DNA of 64,000 nucleotides from Actinacidiphila rubida (GTDB lineage: Bacteria > Actinomycetota > Actinomycetes > Streptomycetales > Streptomycetaceae): the NCBI RefSeq assembly GCF_900110255.1, contig NZ_FODD01000001.1:124001-188000 (forward strand). The letters run 5' to 3'. The notes beneath the pieces were generated by a model, which was not told the origin of the DNA, ran no database searches, and saw nothing but the letters and a program-made list of their open reading frames with translations. This document shows, piece after piece, positions 39,058-47,900 of this stretch; the stretch's first letter is position 1, and each line of letters begins with the position of its first letter. Both the position numbers and the translations under genes were made by a program.

Positions 39058-40011
39058 ATGATCAAGCGACACGAGGTGACGGGAGCGGGCGGCGTGCGGC
39101 TCGCGGCCTGGGAGTACACGCCCGAGCCCGCCGTGGCGCCCGAGATCCCGGGGGTGCCGATCGTTCCCGGGGTTCCGGTCGTCCCGGTGGTCCCCGAACC
39201 CGCCGACATGCCGGGCCGCCCCGGCGTGCTGCTGCTGCACGGCCTGCTGGGCCGCGCCACGCACTGGGTCCCGACCGCCCGCCGGCTCGCCCCCCGGTAC
39301 CGGGCGGTCGCGCTCGACCAGCGCGGCCACGGCGGCAGTGGCAAGCCCGCGGGGCCCTACACCCCCGAGGCCTACACGGCGGACGCGATCGCCACCCTCG
39401 AACAGCTCGGCCTGGGGCCCGCGGTCCTGATCGGTCACTCGACAGGGGCGCTCACGGCATGGCGGTGCGCGGTCGCCCGGCCCGATCTCGTGTCGGCCGT
39501 GGTCATCTGCGACATGCGGGCCTCGGCGCTCGGCGAGGCGAGCCAGCGCGAGTGGCAGGACTGGCTGGCGTCCTGGCCGGTGCCCTTCGCGTCCCTCGCG
39601 GACGCACGCCGGTGGTTCTCCGTGTTCGACCCCTGGGCGGCCCCGCCGAACGCCGTCAGGGGCGAGTTCCTCGCCGAGACGCTGGAGGAGCGGGAGGACG
39701 GCTGGTATCCGGTGCAGGCGCCCGAACACCTGCTGGCCTCCCGCGAGCCCTGGATACGCGACGCGCACTGGGACGAACTCGCGCAGGTCGGCTGCCCGGT
39801 GCTCGTGGTCCGTGGGGTCGACGGCGAACTCGGCCGCGCGGAGGCGCAGGAGATGGTCCGGGTCCTGCCCCGCGGCCACTACGCGGAGATCGCCGACGCG
39901 GGCCACCTCGTGCCCTGGGACCAGCCCGAAAAGTGGTCCCGCGTGCTGGAGCGGTTCCTGCGGGTCGTGCAGGCGCAGGGACAGAAGTCATGCTCCGCGC
40001 GCGGACGTTGA
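39058..40011 (+). CDS. alpha/beta hydrolase
   Basis: A 317-aa alpha/beta hydrolase. The oxyanion loop is Leu-Leu-His-Gly-Leu-Leu-Gly, the nucleophile elbow Gly-His-Ser-Thr-Gly, the acid in Val-Val-Arg-Gly-Val-Asp-Gly, and the base in Asp-Ala-Gly-His-Leu-Val-Pro. An unusual Pro/Val-rich insert (repeats of Gly-Val-Pro-Ile-Val-Pro) separates the first strand from the core, near residues 28-55. ATG 39058 has GGGAGG upstream. A LexA-like box lies in the promoter, so DNA-damage control is possible. The substrate is unknown. Confidence 0.9.
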   Translation: MIKRHEVTGAGGVRLAAWEYTPEPAVAPEIPGVPIVPGVPVVPVVPEPADMPGRPGVLLLHGLLGRATHWVPTARRLAPRYRAVALDQRGHGGSGKPAGPYTPEAYTADAIATLEQLGLGPAVLIGHSTGALTAWRCAVARPDLVSAVVICDMRASALGEASQREWQDWLASWPVPFASLADARRWFSVFDPWAAPPNAVRGEFLAETLEEREDGWYPVQAPEHLLASREPWIRDAHWDELAQVGCPVLVVRGVDGELGRAEAQEMVRVLPRGHYAEIADAGHLVPWDQPEKWSRVLERFLRVVQAQGQKSCSARGR

Positions 40012-40035
40012 TCCGGCGGGCTCCCTGACGGACGG

Positions 40036-40797
40036 TCAGTCGGAGTCCGCCGAGGAGCGGGAGCCGTACTCCGGGGACGCCAGACGGCGCGGGTAGTAGC
40101 CCGGGTTGGGCCGCTCGGCAGGGCTCGGGGTGCCCGCCAGACGGCTGCGCTCCCCACGGGCGGTGGCCCGCACAAGGGTCACCGTCAGCAGCAGGAAGGC
40201 CGCCCCGACCACGCCGGGCAGGACGGGCGAGCCATGGGTGCGGTCGCCGAACGCCGGGGCGGCGAGCCCGGTCGGGTCCTGGGTGACCGTGACCCGCTCG
40301 CCGACCGACGGCCGGTCGCAGCGGATCTGGCGGCTCACGTACGAGCCGTCGTCGAGCCGCACCCGGCAGGCGTCCCACGAGGTGCGCAGCGTCGTGCGGT
40401 GGGTGAACGCGGCGATGGTGCCGTCGGACACCTCGCCCCGCGCCGTGAACACCGCGTTCGACACGGCGAACCCGCCGGCCAGCATGCAGAACAGCAGCAG
40501 GAGGAATCCGGAGAGGACCTGACCGATGGAACCGTGCAGCCAGTACAGCATCAGCACCATCGTGACCGACGCGGCGAGGACCACCACCGCCAGCCCGGCC
40601 ACGGCGAACGCCCCCGCGTACGTCGCGTGCGACCACCCGACCGCGATCCCGGCCGTGGCCACCAGCGTGACCACGAACGTCACCGCGCAACGGGCCCACG
40701 CCGCACCGCGGGTGGGCGCTCCGATCCGCCCCGCCTCCCAGACGCGGGCGAACCCGGTGGGGCGTGCCGGGTCCGCAGAGGCCGGAGCCGCCGCCAT
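40036..40797 (-). CDS. four-helix membrane protein, last gene of T7SS module 1
   Basis: A 253-aa protein with about four membrane helices. Between helices 3 and 4 is a small beta-rich domain (Cys-Arg-Val-Arg-Leu-Asp-Asp-Gly-Ser ... Ile-Arg-Cys-Asp) with two Cys that could form a disulfide, reminiscent of DUF3592-like proteins. It overlaps the previous gene by one base (TGATG), so it is coupled. ATG 40797 is chosen; the frame runs further upstream inside the neighbour. It is last in a minus-strand series that starts with a WXG100 gene. Its role is unknown; immunity or export scaffold are possibilities. Confidence 0.75.
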   Translation of the reverse strand: MAAAPASADPARPTGFARVWEAGRIGAPTRGAAWARCAVTFVVTLVATAGIAVGWSHATYAGAFAVAGLAVVVLAASVTMVLMLYWLHGSIGQVLSGFLLLLFCMLAGGFAVSNAVFTARGEVSDGTIAAFTHRTTLRTSWDACRVRLDDGSYVSRQIRCDRPSVGERVTVTQDPTGLAAPAFGDRTHGSPVLPGVVGAAFLLLTVTLVRATARGERSRLAGTPSPAERPNPGYYPRRLASPEYGSRSSADSD

Positions 40798-41576
40798 CAG
40801 CCCGCCGTCTCCGTGGTCTCCGCCCTCTCCGGCGTCTCCTCGGCGGTCGTCGAGGACCCGGCGACGGCGCCGGGCGCCGCCCCCGCATCGTCGTCGCTGT
40901 CGGCGAAGCTGATGGTGCGCAGCACGGCCATCATCATCTCGCTGAACTCGCCCCAGTAGTCGACGGCGGCGGTGTCCATGGTGAACACCGCCGTGTACGG
41001 GCCCGTCGAGAAGGGCACGTACACCTGCACCTGCCCCATGTGCAGCCGGGCCTCCTCGCCGCTGGCCGTCAGTTCCGGGCTGATGGTGATCTGGCGGAGC
41101 GTCACGCAGGACACGGCCGGACCGCACGGCAGGTCGATCCAGCGCGCGTCGTTGTTCTCGTCGCGGACGAGGATCTCGCGGATGCCGTTGGCGGCGACGT
41201 CGACCGACGGGTGGTCCGACTCGATCGCGGCGACGGTGAACGAGCAGTGCGCGATGCCTTCGGGAATCGAGAACAGGCCCATCGCCGCGTACGCCAGGCC
41301 CTGGTCACCCATGGTCTCGCCGAGCGCGGCGTAGTACGGGGCGGCCGGGGTCCACAGGTCGTCGTCGCCGTTGGGATAGAGGTCCCGCACGAACTCCTCG
41401 GCCAGCGCGGCACGATGCTCGGGCGTGATCGCGATGGGCAGCGCGTGGAAGGACTCGGGGACGTCGAAGGTCAGCGGGGGTATGTCCGGGAGGAGGATCT
41501 CCTCCGTCGTCGTGGCGTCGTCGGACGCCACGGGGGCCGAGGGGCCCTGCAGCGTGTCGGAAGGGGGAGTGGTCAT
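40797..41576 (-). CDS. T7SS-module accessory protein 1
   Basis: A 259-aa soluble, acidic protein with no signal peptide or membrane helix. A Ser/Thr-rich start is followed by an alpha/beta domain ending in Val-Tyr-Val-Pro-Phe-Ser-Thr-Gly-Pro-Tyr-Thr-Ala-Val-Phe and an amphipathic helix, then an acidic Ala/Gly/Glu tail. The strand-helix end resembles that of the 214-aa protein at 62043-62687 in the second module, suggesting a shared PsbP/Mog1-like fold; this is by eye only. It sits 12 bp after the upstream gene and overlaps the downstream one. Confidence 0.7.
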   Translation of the reverse strand: MTTPPSDTLQGPSAPVASDDATTTEEILLPDIPPLTFDVPESFHALPIAITPEHRAALAEEFVRDLYPNGDDDLWTPAAPYYAALGETMGDQGLAYAAMGLFSIPEGIAHCSFTVAAIESDHPSVDVAANGIREILVRDENNDARWIDLPCGPAVSCVTLRQITISPELTASGEEARLHMGQVQVYVPFSTGPYTAVFTMDTAAVDYWGEFSEMMMAVLRTISFADSDDDAGAAPGAVAGSSTTAEETPERAETTETAG

Positions 41577-41588
41577 CGCAGTTGTCGC

Positions 41589-42473
41589 CTAGAGATCGCC
41601 GGGCTGGGGGCGTGCCGGCTCGCCGGTCTCCCCCATGAAGATGGAATGGGTTTCCGACAGGCCGCGGCCGACCTTGGCGGGGGCCTGGGCCTCCACGAGC
41701 ACGGCGCCACTGGCCAGCCGGTAGAAGCGGGGTGCCTGCGCGGCCGCGGGGAGTTCGGCGACGAAGCGGGCCACGCGCTCGCGCTGCGCGGGGGTGAGCG
41801 CCGACTCCGGCAGCAGCTTGCGGTGGTCCGAGAGCAGCCCGACCAGCTTCTGGGAGTCGCCCGAGGCCAGCCGGGTCCAGGAGTCGTCCGTGAAGCGGAT
41901 CCGCAGGTCGTTGCCGCCTTCGCTGAACGCGAGGTGCTCGGCCCCGGCGATCGCGTCGCGCGGGGTCTCCCACAGCACGTCCGCCGCGGCCGTCATGTCG
42001 GAGCCGACGCCGAGCAGCACCAGCCGCCGTTCGGTGACCGCGGCGTCGACGCGGTAGCGGTCGGGCCGGCGCCCCGGGTCCAGCTGCCAGGGCAGCGAGC
42101 GGGCACGGGTGCCCGGGGCGGCCCACAGGACGGGGAAGTCCTCGACCTCGTCCGCCGGGTACTGCGCCTTGCCACTGGCCTTGGAGGCGCCGCTGACCGT
42201 GGTCGCGTTGCCGGTGACCGCGTCCATGCCCGCCTTGAGCGCCGTGGCCAGCCCGCCGAGCAGTCCGCCGCCCACCCGGTTGGCGGCTTGCGTGGCCGGT
42301 GCGTGCAGCCGGTACTCCGGGCCGGCCGGCCAGCCGGGCAGCTCGCCCTGGATGTCACGACGCGAGGTGTCCCGGAACCAGCGCGAGCCCGCCACGGGCG
42401 GGGCGTAACCGGTGGCGAAGCGGATCGGCGTACGCACGAGGGTGGATTCGTCCGGCTCCGGATACCAGTCCAT
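41589..42473 (-). CDS. T7SS-module protein of unknown function
   Basis: A 294-aa soluble protein that starts Met-Asp-Trp-Tyr-Pro-Glu-Pro-Asp-Glu-Ser. An Ala/Gly/Thr-rich hinge lies around residues 60-100. A C-terminal beta-rich domain has a pleckstrin-like pattern (Val-Thr-Glu-Arg-Arg-Leu-Val-Leu-Leu-Gly ... Ile-Arg-Phe-Thr-Asp-Asp-Ser-Trp). I do not recognise the family. It is third in the WXG100-led operon, 56 bp after the putative secreted protein and 12 bp before the next gene. Confidence 0.7.
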   Translation of the reverse strand: MDWYPEPDESTLVRTPIRFATGYAPPVAGSRWFRDTSRRDIQGELPGWPAGPEYRLHAPATQAANRVGGGLLGGLATALKAGMDAVTGNATTVSGASKASGKAQYPADEVEDFPVLWAAPGTRARSLPWQLDPGRRPDRYRVDAAVTERRLVLLGVGSDMTAAADVLWETPRDAIAGAEHLAFSEGGNDLRIRFTDDSWTRLASGDSQKLVGLLSDHRKLLPESALTPAQRERVARFVAELPAAAQAPRFYRLASGAVLVEAQAPAKVGRGLSETHSIFMGETGEPARPQPGDL

Positions 42474-42529
42474 CGTTCAGCGGCCTTTCGGTGGGGCACC
42501 TGCGGTGGGGGAGGAGGCGTCAGCCTATG

Positions 42530-43870
42530 TCAGTGCGACGTGGCCGACTGGTCGAAACGGTCGCCGAGGTGCACGGCCTCGCCGATGTGCTGCGGGATCG
42601 AGTACAGCTTGGGCGCGAGCTTGAGGCCCGCGTCGATTCCGCGTCCGAGGTTGCCCATGGCGTCGATGGCGACCCGGCCCTTCGTCACCAGGTTCAGGCC
42701 CTTGGTGCCGAGCAGCTGGCCGGGACGGTAAAGGCCCTCGGAGACCAGTTGCATGCGGTTCATGATCTTGCCGTCGGAGACGATCTTCCCGGCGTATTTC
42801 AGTCCGCCGATCTCGAGGGTCTTGCCGAACAGCTTGACCTGCTTGGCGCCGGCCACGAAGTCACCGGACAGACCGACGAAGTTGCGGCCGAGGGTGCCCA
42901 CGCCCTTGAAGCCCTCGCCGAGTTCGGCGGCCCGGCCCGCGGCGATCGCGCCGTCCGCGACCTTCACGCCCTTCGAGAACGCACCGATGCCCGGGATCGC
43001 GCCGAGAGCGTCGAAACCGATGCTGACCCAGCTGACGTCGGCACCGGCCAGCTTGGCGACCAGGTGCGTGATCAGGGCCGCCGCACTCGTCACCACGGCC
43101 GCGGCCGCGAAGATGGCGCCGAGCGGTTCGAAGGGGGCGGTGAGGATCGCCAGCATGCCGAGGATGCCGCTGAGGTCGCTGAGGAGGTCGCCGATGAGCT
43201 TGATGAGGTCGGCGTGGTCCTTGACCCATTGGACGGTGTCGTTCCAGGCGGATTCGACGCCGTGGACGATGCGGCTGAACAGGCCGGGCTTGTCGGGGGC
43301 GATGTCACCGGCCTTGTCGAGGTCGTGGCTGACGGCGGTGGCGGCGTTGGTGTAGCGGGTGTGGAGTTCGTCGGCGCGGTGGCGGACGCCGTCGAGGGCG
43401 TTGCCGGCGTCGGTGACGTCCTGCTGCTTCTTCTTCGCGTCCGCGGCGGCCTGCGGGTCCGGGTTGGGTGAGGCCTCGGGCGCCGGGTGGGGGGTGCTGT
43501 GGTCGGTGGGGATGCCGGCGGCGGTCTTGGCGTGGTCGAGGGTGCCCTGCTTGGTGGCGGCTTCCCTTTCCAGCGCGTCCGCTTCGCTCTGGAAGCCCTG
43601 GAGCTGGTCGGCCCAGCGGGACAGGGCGTCGGAGGCCTTGCCGAAGGAGTCGTGGGCCTTCTTGATCAGCGGGGTGACGTCGCTGTCGATGTGCGCGATG
43701 AACGCCTTCGCGGCCTCGCCGCGCCAGTAACCGCATTCGATGCGGTCCAGTTCGCCGACGGTGGTGGTCAGTTCGGTGTGCAGGTCGCCGATCTGCCGGG
43801 CCAGCGAGCGGGTCAGGCCCACGTCGCCGGGCGTGGGGTCGAAGCCCAGGTGCGGGAAGCTACGTGTCAC
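42530..43870 (-). CDS. putative T7SS-secreted protein, module 1
   Basis: A 446-aa protein that resembles WXG100/LXG-type T7SS substrates. The N-terminal 120 residues are a helical hairpin with Gly-Tyr-Trp-Arg-Gly at the turn (a W-x-G variant). A Pro/Asp-rich linker and a second coiled-coil follow. The central region (about 225-300) is strongly hydrophobic, two or three helices. The C-terminal 140 residues are Gly/Lys-rich with no toxin motif I can identify. It follows the small WXG100 gene by 6 bp. A similar-sized protein occurs in module 2. Confidence 0.75.
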   Translation of the reverse strand: MTRSFPHLGFDPTPGDVGLTRSLARQIGDLHTELTTTVGELDRIECGYWRGEAAKAFIAHIDSDVTPLIKKAHDSFGKASDALSRWADQLQGFQSEADALEREAATKQGTLDHAKTAAGIPTDHSTPHPAPEASPNPDPQAAADAKKKQQDVTDAGNALDGVRHRADELHTRYTNAATAVSHDLDKAGDIAPDKPGLFSRIVHGVESAWNDTVQWVKDHADLIKLIGDLLSDLSGILGMLAILTAPFEPLGAIFAAAAVVTSAAALITHLVAKLAGADVSWVSIGFDALGAIPGIGAFSKGVKVADGAIAAGRAAELGEGFKGVGTLGRNFVGLSGDFVAGAKQVKLFGKTLEIGGLKYAGKIVSDGKIMNRMQLVSEGLYRPGQLLGTKGLNLVTKGRVAIDAMGNLGRGIDAGLKLAPKLYSIPQHIGEAVHLGDRFDQSATSH

Positions 43871-43876
43871 GGCCGC

Positions 43877-44173
43877 TCACTTCTTCCCGTCCGTCTTGAG
43901 GGAGTTCGCGAGCTGCAGGTCCGTGTCGTCGAACGTCTTGCCGATCTGGTCGATCATGTGCACCGCGTTGTCCGCGTGCTGGCCTATCTGCTTGATGCCG
44001 TAGTGCCAGTCGTCGGCGAAGTCGTGCACGTCGTCGATGAGCTTCGGAGCCCCCACGGATTCGCCGTTGGCGTTACCCATCGCCCGGCTCACTCCGTCCA
44101 TCCGGCTGGCGATGGTGGAGAACGTCTTGCGCAAGTCCCCCATCACCGTTCCGTTTATCTGCAGGTCCCCCAT
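43877..44173 (-). CDS. small WXG100/ESAT-6-like protein, module 1
   Basis: A 98-aa helical protein with a turn near Asp-Asp-Trp-His-Tyr-Gly, in place of the classical Trp-x-Gly, and a charged C-terminus (Asp-Gly-Lys-Lys). Size, helix content and position at the head of a five-gene operon support a T7SS substrate or chaperone. The start ATG has AAGGGA upstream. The gene is divergent from the lipoprotein at 44401. Confidence 0.72.
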   Translation of the reverse strand: MGDLQINGTVMGDLRKTFSTIASRMDGVSRAMGNANGESVGAPKLIDDVHDFADDWHYGIKQIGQHADNAVHMIDQIGKTFDDTDLQLANSLKTDGKK

Positions 44174-44400
44174 GAAGAATCATTCCCTTCCCGGCGATTT
44201 ACGGCATGTGCCAAGGCTGCGCGGCCTGCGGCTGAGTCGTGAGGGCTACTCTATGGGGCGTCTACGGAGCTGCCCCAGGCTCCGCTCGTCACGGTCCTGC
44301 GACAGCTGGCCCCCAGGGCCGATCACACGGCGCATTCGCCCCCGACCTGCTGGTAACTTGCGGTTCGCTGGATCCACTTCGCTCGTTGGGGGAACTTCAG

Positions 44401-44898
44401 ATGCGTTGTCGTGGCCGAACACTCACAGGAACAGCGATCGCCGCCGCCGCGGCAGCCGTCGCGCTGGCGCTGAGCGGGTGCAGCAGCGACAGCGGCAGCC
44501 AGGGCAAGAAGGCACCCAGTACGAGCGCGTCCTCGTCGGCGGACCAGCCGGCACCCAGCGCCACGACCAGCGCGGCGGCGCCTGCCACCTCGTCCTCCCC
44601 GACCGCGAGCGGCGAGACCGACTCGCACAGCGTCGAAGGCGTGTGGATGGCCACACAGGGCGGCACCAAGGTCCAACTCGTCCTCGGCAAGGGCACGGCG
44701 GGGCTGACCAGCACCAGCCTCTGCGGCGGCTCCTACACCGGCGAGGACGCCATCGCACTCACGCTGACGTGCATGGACGGCAACAAGCAGCGCACGTCCG
44801 GGCACGGCACCCTCGCCGCCGACGGCAAGACGCTCACCGTGCAGTGGACCGGCGGGCTGACCGACTCCTTCACTCGCACCGGGCTGCCGAGCAACTGA
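44401..44898 (+). CDS. small lipoprotein beside the EccC gene
   Basis: A 165-aa exported lipoprotein. The signal peptide ends in Leu-Ser-Gly-Cys (Cys near residue 26). A Ser/Thr/Ala/Pro-rich spacer of about 40 residues follows, then a small beta-rich domain starting Val-Glu-Gly-Val-Trp-Met. Two Cys in that domain (Leu-Cys-Gly-Gly, Thr-Cys-Met-Asp) may pair. The start ATG has GGGGG about 9 nt upstream. It stands alone on the plus strand between the WXG100 operon and the EccC gene. Function is unknown. Confidence 0.82.
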   Translation: MRCRGRTLTGTAIAAAAAAVALALSGCSSDSGSQGKKAPSTSASSSADQPAPSATTSAAAPATSSSPTASGETDSHSVEGVWMATQGGTKVQLVLGKGTAGLTSTSLCGGSYTGEDAIALTLTCMDGNKQRTSGHGTLAADGKTLTVQWTGGLTDSFTRTGLPSN

Positions 44899-44983
44899 CC
44901 CTCGCCCGGCTGCCGGGAACCGGCCCGCGCCGGACGCCCGCCGGACGCCCGCAGCAGTCCCCGCAGGCGCCCGCCCCATGGCC

Positions 44984-47900
44984 TCAGTCCGTCAGCGGCA
45001 CTGTCACCGTCTTCGGCTCGCCGTCGCCCAGGTGCAGCAGGGCCCGGCCCGGCGTCACCTGTCCGCCGACGGTGCTGCGGCTCAGCCGCGTGCCGATCAG
45101 TTCACCGCTCATCGTCTGCTGCGGCGACAGCAGCACACCGCGGCGCGCCTTCTTGGCGTCCACCTGCCAGCCGGAGAAGCCGGAGCAGATGTCCTCCTCG
45201 CCGCCGGCGATCACCACCGCCCTGCCGTGGTCGGAACCGCGCGCGATGATGTCCTTCAGGATGTCCTTCGCCTCGCAGTCCTTGAGCAGCTCGGCGTCGT
45301 CGACCAGGACCACCACCGGGCTGCCCTCCGCCTCCTCCAGCGCCTTGGACATCTCGTCCGCGGGAATGTCGCTGTCGGTGAACGTGCGCAGCACGCCCGG
45401 GCCGCCGGCCAGCCCGCGCAGCGGTGAGGGGCGCGGGGTGGCGATCACCAGCTTGACGCCCTGCTGCTGGTAGCTGCGGGCCAGCGTCATCAGCAGCGTG
45501 GAGCGGCCGGACTTGCCGGGGCCGCCGATCACGAACGCGGGCAGCCCGTCGGAGAGGTTCGGGCCGTAGCCGGTCAGCTCGTCGCCGCCGACACCGACCA
45601 GCGCCCACAGCGGGTCGCGGGCCGCGTCGGTGTCCCGCATCTCCCAGGCGTCGGCGAACGACAGGCGGGACGGGAGCACGTCCACCCGGAACGGGCGGCG
45701 GGCGCGCGGCAGGCCTGCGTCCCGCGCGGTTGCGGCCTCGCCGATCGCGGCGATCGCCGCGGCCTGGCCCTGGCCGGTGGAGTCGCCGTTCAGCAGCGCG
45801 ACCTGCAACTCCACAGCGGACTCCGAGCGGTAGGCCCGGCCCGGCTGGATCTCCTCGGGGATCTTGCGCGGGTTGATCGAGATCAGCGAGAAGTCCCCGC
45901 GGTCCGCGAGCCGGAAGGCGATCTTGTCCTCGGTGAGGGTGGAGATGCGGCCGGCCATCAGGGTGCGGTCACCGGTGATGATCAGGTGGATACCGACGGA
46001 CGCGCCCTCGCGCAGGAAGGTGAAGATCTCGTCGGTGAGCGCCCCGTGGTCGAGCTCGCCGAGCGAGGGCATGAAGCCCTCCCAGCGGTCCAGCAGGATC
46101 ACGATGTGCGCGAGGCGCTCCTCCTCGGTGGCCGCGGCGGCCCGCTGTTCGCCGATGTCCGCGAACCCGTCCGCCGCCAGTAGCTCCTGACGGTGTGTCA
46201 TCTCGGCCTTCAGCCTGCCGATGAGACGGATGGCCCGCTCCGACTGGGAGCGGCCCACCACGGCACCGCAGTGCGGCAGCCGGGTCAGCGCGTTCAGCGC
46301 GCCGTTGCCGCAGTCGATGCCGTACAGGTGGAGGTCGGCGGCGGACAGCGTCCGTGCCAGGGAGCCGGCGATGGTGCGCAGCAGCTGTGAGCGGCCAGAC
46401 CGGGGCGCGCCCGCGGCCAGCAGGTGGCCGAACGTGTGGAAGTCGATGGCCACCGGCCTGCGGGCCTGCAACGCCGGCAGATCCTCGACGCCGTAGGGGG
46501 CAGCCGGCAGCGAGCCGAACGGGGCCGGCAGCGGCAGCTCGTCCAGCTGCAGGGAGTCGGGCAGCGCGGGCAGCCAGGGGCTGTGCTGGGCGGGGATGCC
46601 CATCCGCTCGTTGGCCCCGCAGATCGCCTCGACCAGCACCTTCAGGTCGGTGATCTCGTCGTCCTCGCCCTTGGCTCCCGCCGGGCGCTGCGGCGCGCTC
46701 CGGCCGAGCTGCGCCCAGTCCACGATGCCCACCCACGGGGCCACCGTCACGTTCTCCACCGCTCCGGGGCGGCGGCCGCCGACGCGCCCGGACTGGAACG
46801 GCACCAGGGACGTCGCGCCGAGTCGCACGAAGGCGCGACCGGGCGTGGACTTGGAGATGTTCCCCGCGTCCGGAGCGTCGATGACGTCGGACGACTCGCT
46901 GCCGTCGGTGACCCGCAGCGCGATGCGCAGGTTGGTGTTGGCCCGGATCTCCGGGGAGACGACACCGCTGGGGCGCTGCGTGGCGAGGAGCAGGTGGATG
47001 CCCAGGGAGCGGCCTCGCTGGGCGATGTTGACCAGGCCGGTGACGAAGTCGGGCAGTTCGCGGACCATCGAGGCGAACTCGTCGATGACGATGAGCAGCC
47101 GGGGCATCGGCTTGAGCTCGGGTGTCCGCTTGAGGAAGTCGGTGTAGTCCTCGATGTCCTTGGCGCCCGCCTCGGCCAGGATGTGCTCGCGGCGCTTCAG
47201 CTCGGCGCCCAGGGATTCCAGGGCCCGTTCGACCAGGTGCGCGTCGAGGTCGGTGACCATGCCCACGGTGTGCGGCAGCTGGACGCAGTCCTTGAACGCC
47301 GAGCCGCCCTTGTAGTCGACGAGGACGAACGTCATCGCCTCGGGGGTGTTGGCCACCGCGAGGGAGGCCACGATGGTCTGCAGCAGCTCCGACTTGCCGG
47401 AACCGGTGGTGCCGGCGATCAGGCCGTGCGGGCCGTCCTTGCGGATGTCGATCGCGAACGGGCCGTCGTAGGACTCGCCGACCATGGCCTGCGTGGAGAT
47501 CGGGCTCACCCGCCAGCGGGCGGCGATCGCGTCGGGCGTGGGCGGTTCGAGCTGCAGGACGTCCAGCAGGCGGCTGGCCGACGGGATCGCGGAGTCCTCG
47601 GCGTCACCGCTGATGTCGCGGATGGGGGACAGGCAGCGGGCGAGCCGCGCGCACCAGGCGGGGGACACCAGGTCGGGGCGGACCTTGCGGATCCGGGCCG
47701 AGCCCGCCTGTTCCACGCGCAGCCGGAAAGCCCCGAACTCCGGTTCCACCTGCACCGCCTGGGCCTGCTGGGCACCCGCGTACCAGGCGTTGGCCGACGG
47801 GAAGCCGCCCTGCGGCCCGACGCTCCCGCGCGGCTGCGGCACCGAGGCGACCGGGGCCTGCTCGGTGAGGGCCTCGAACTCGGCGACCACCACGGCCTGG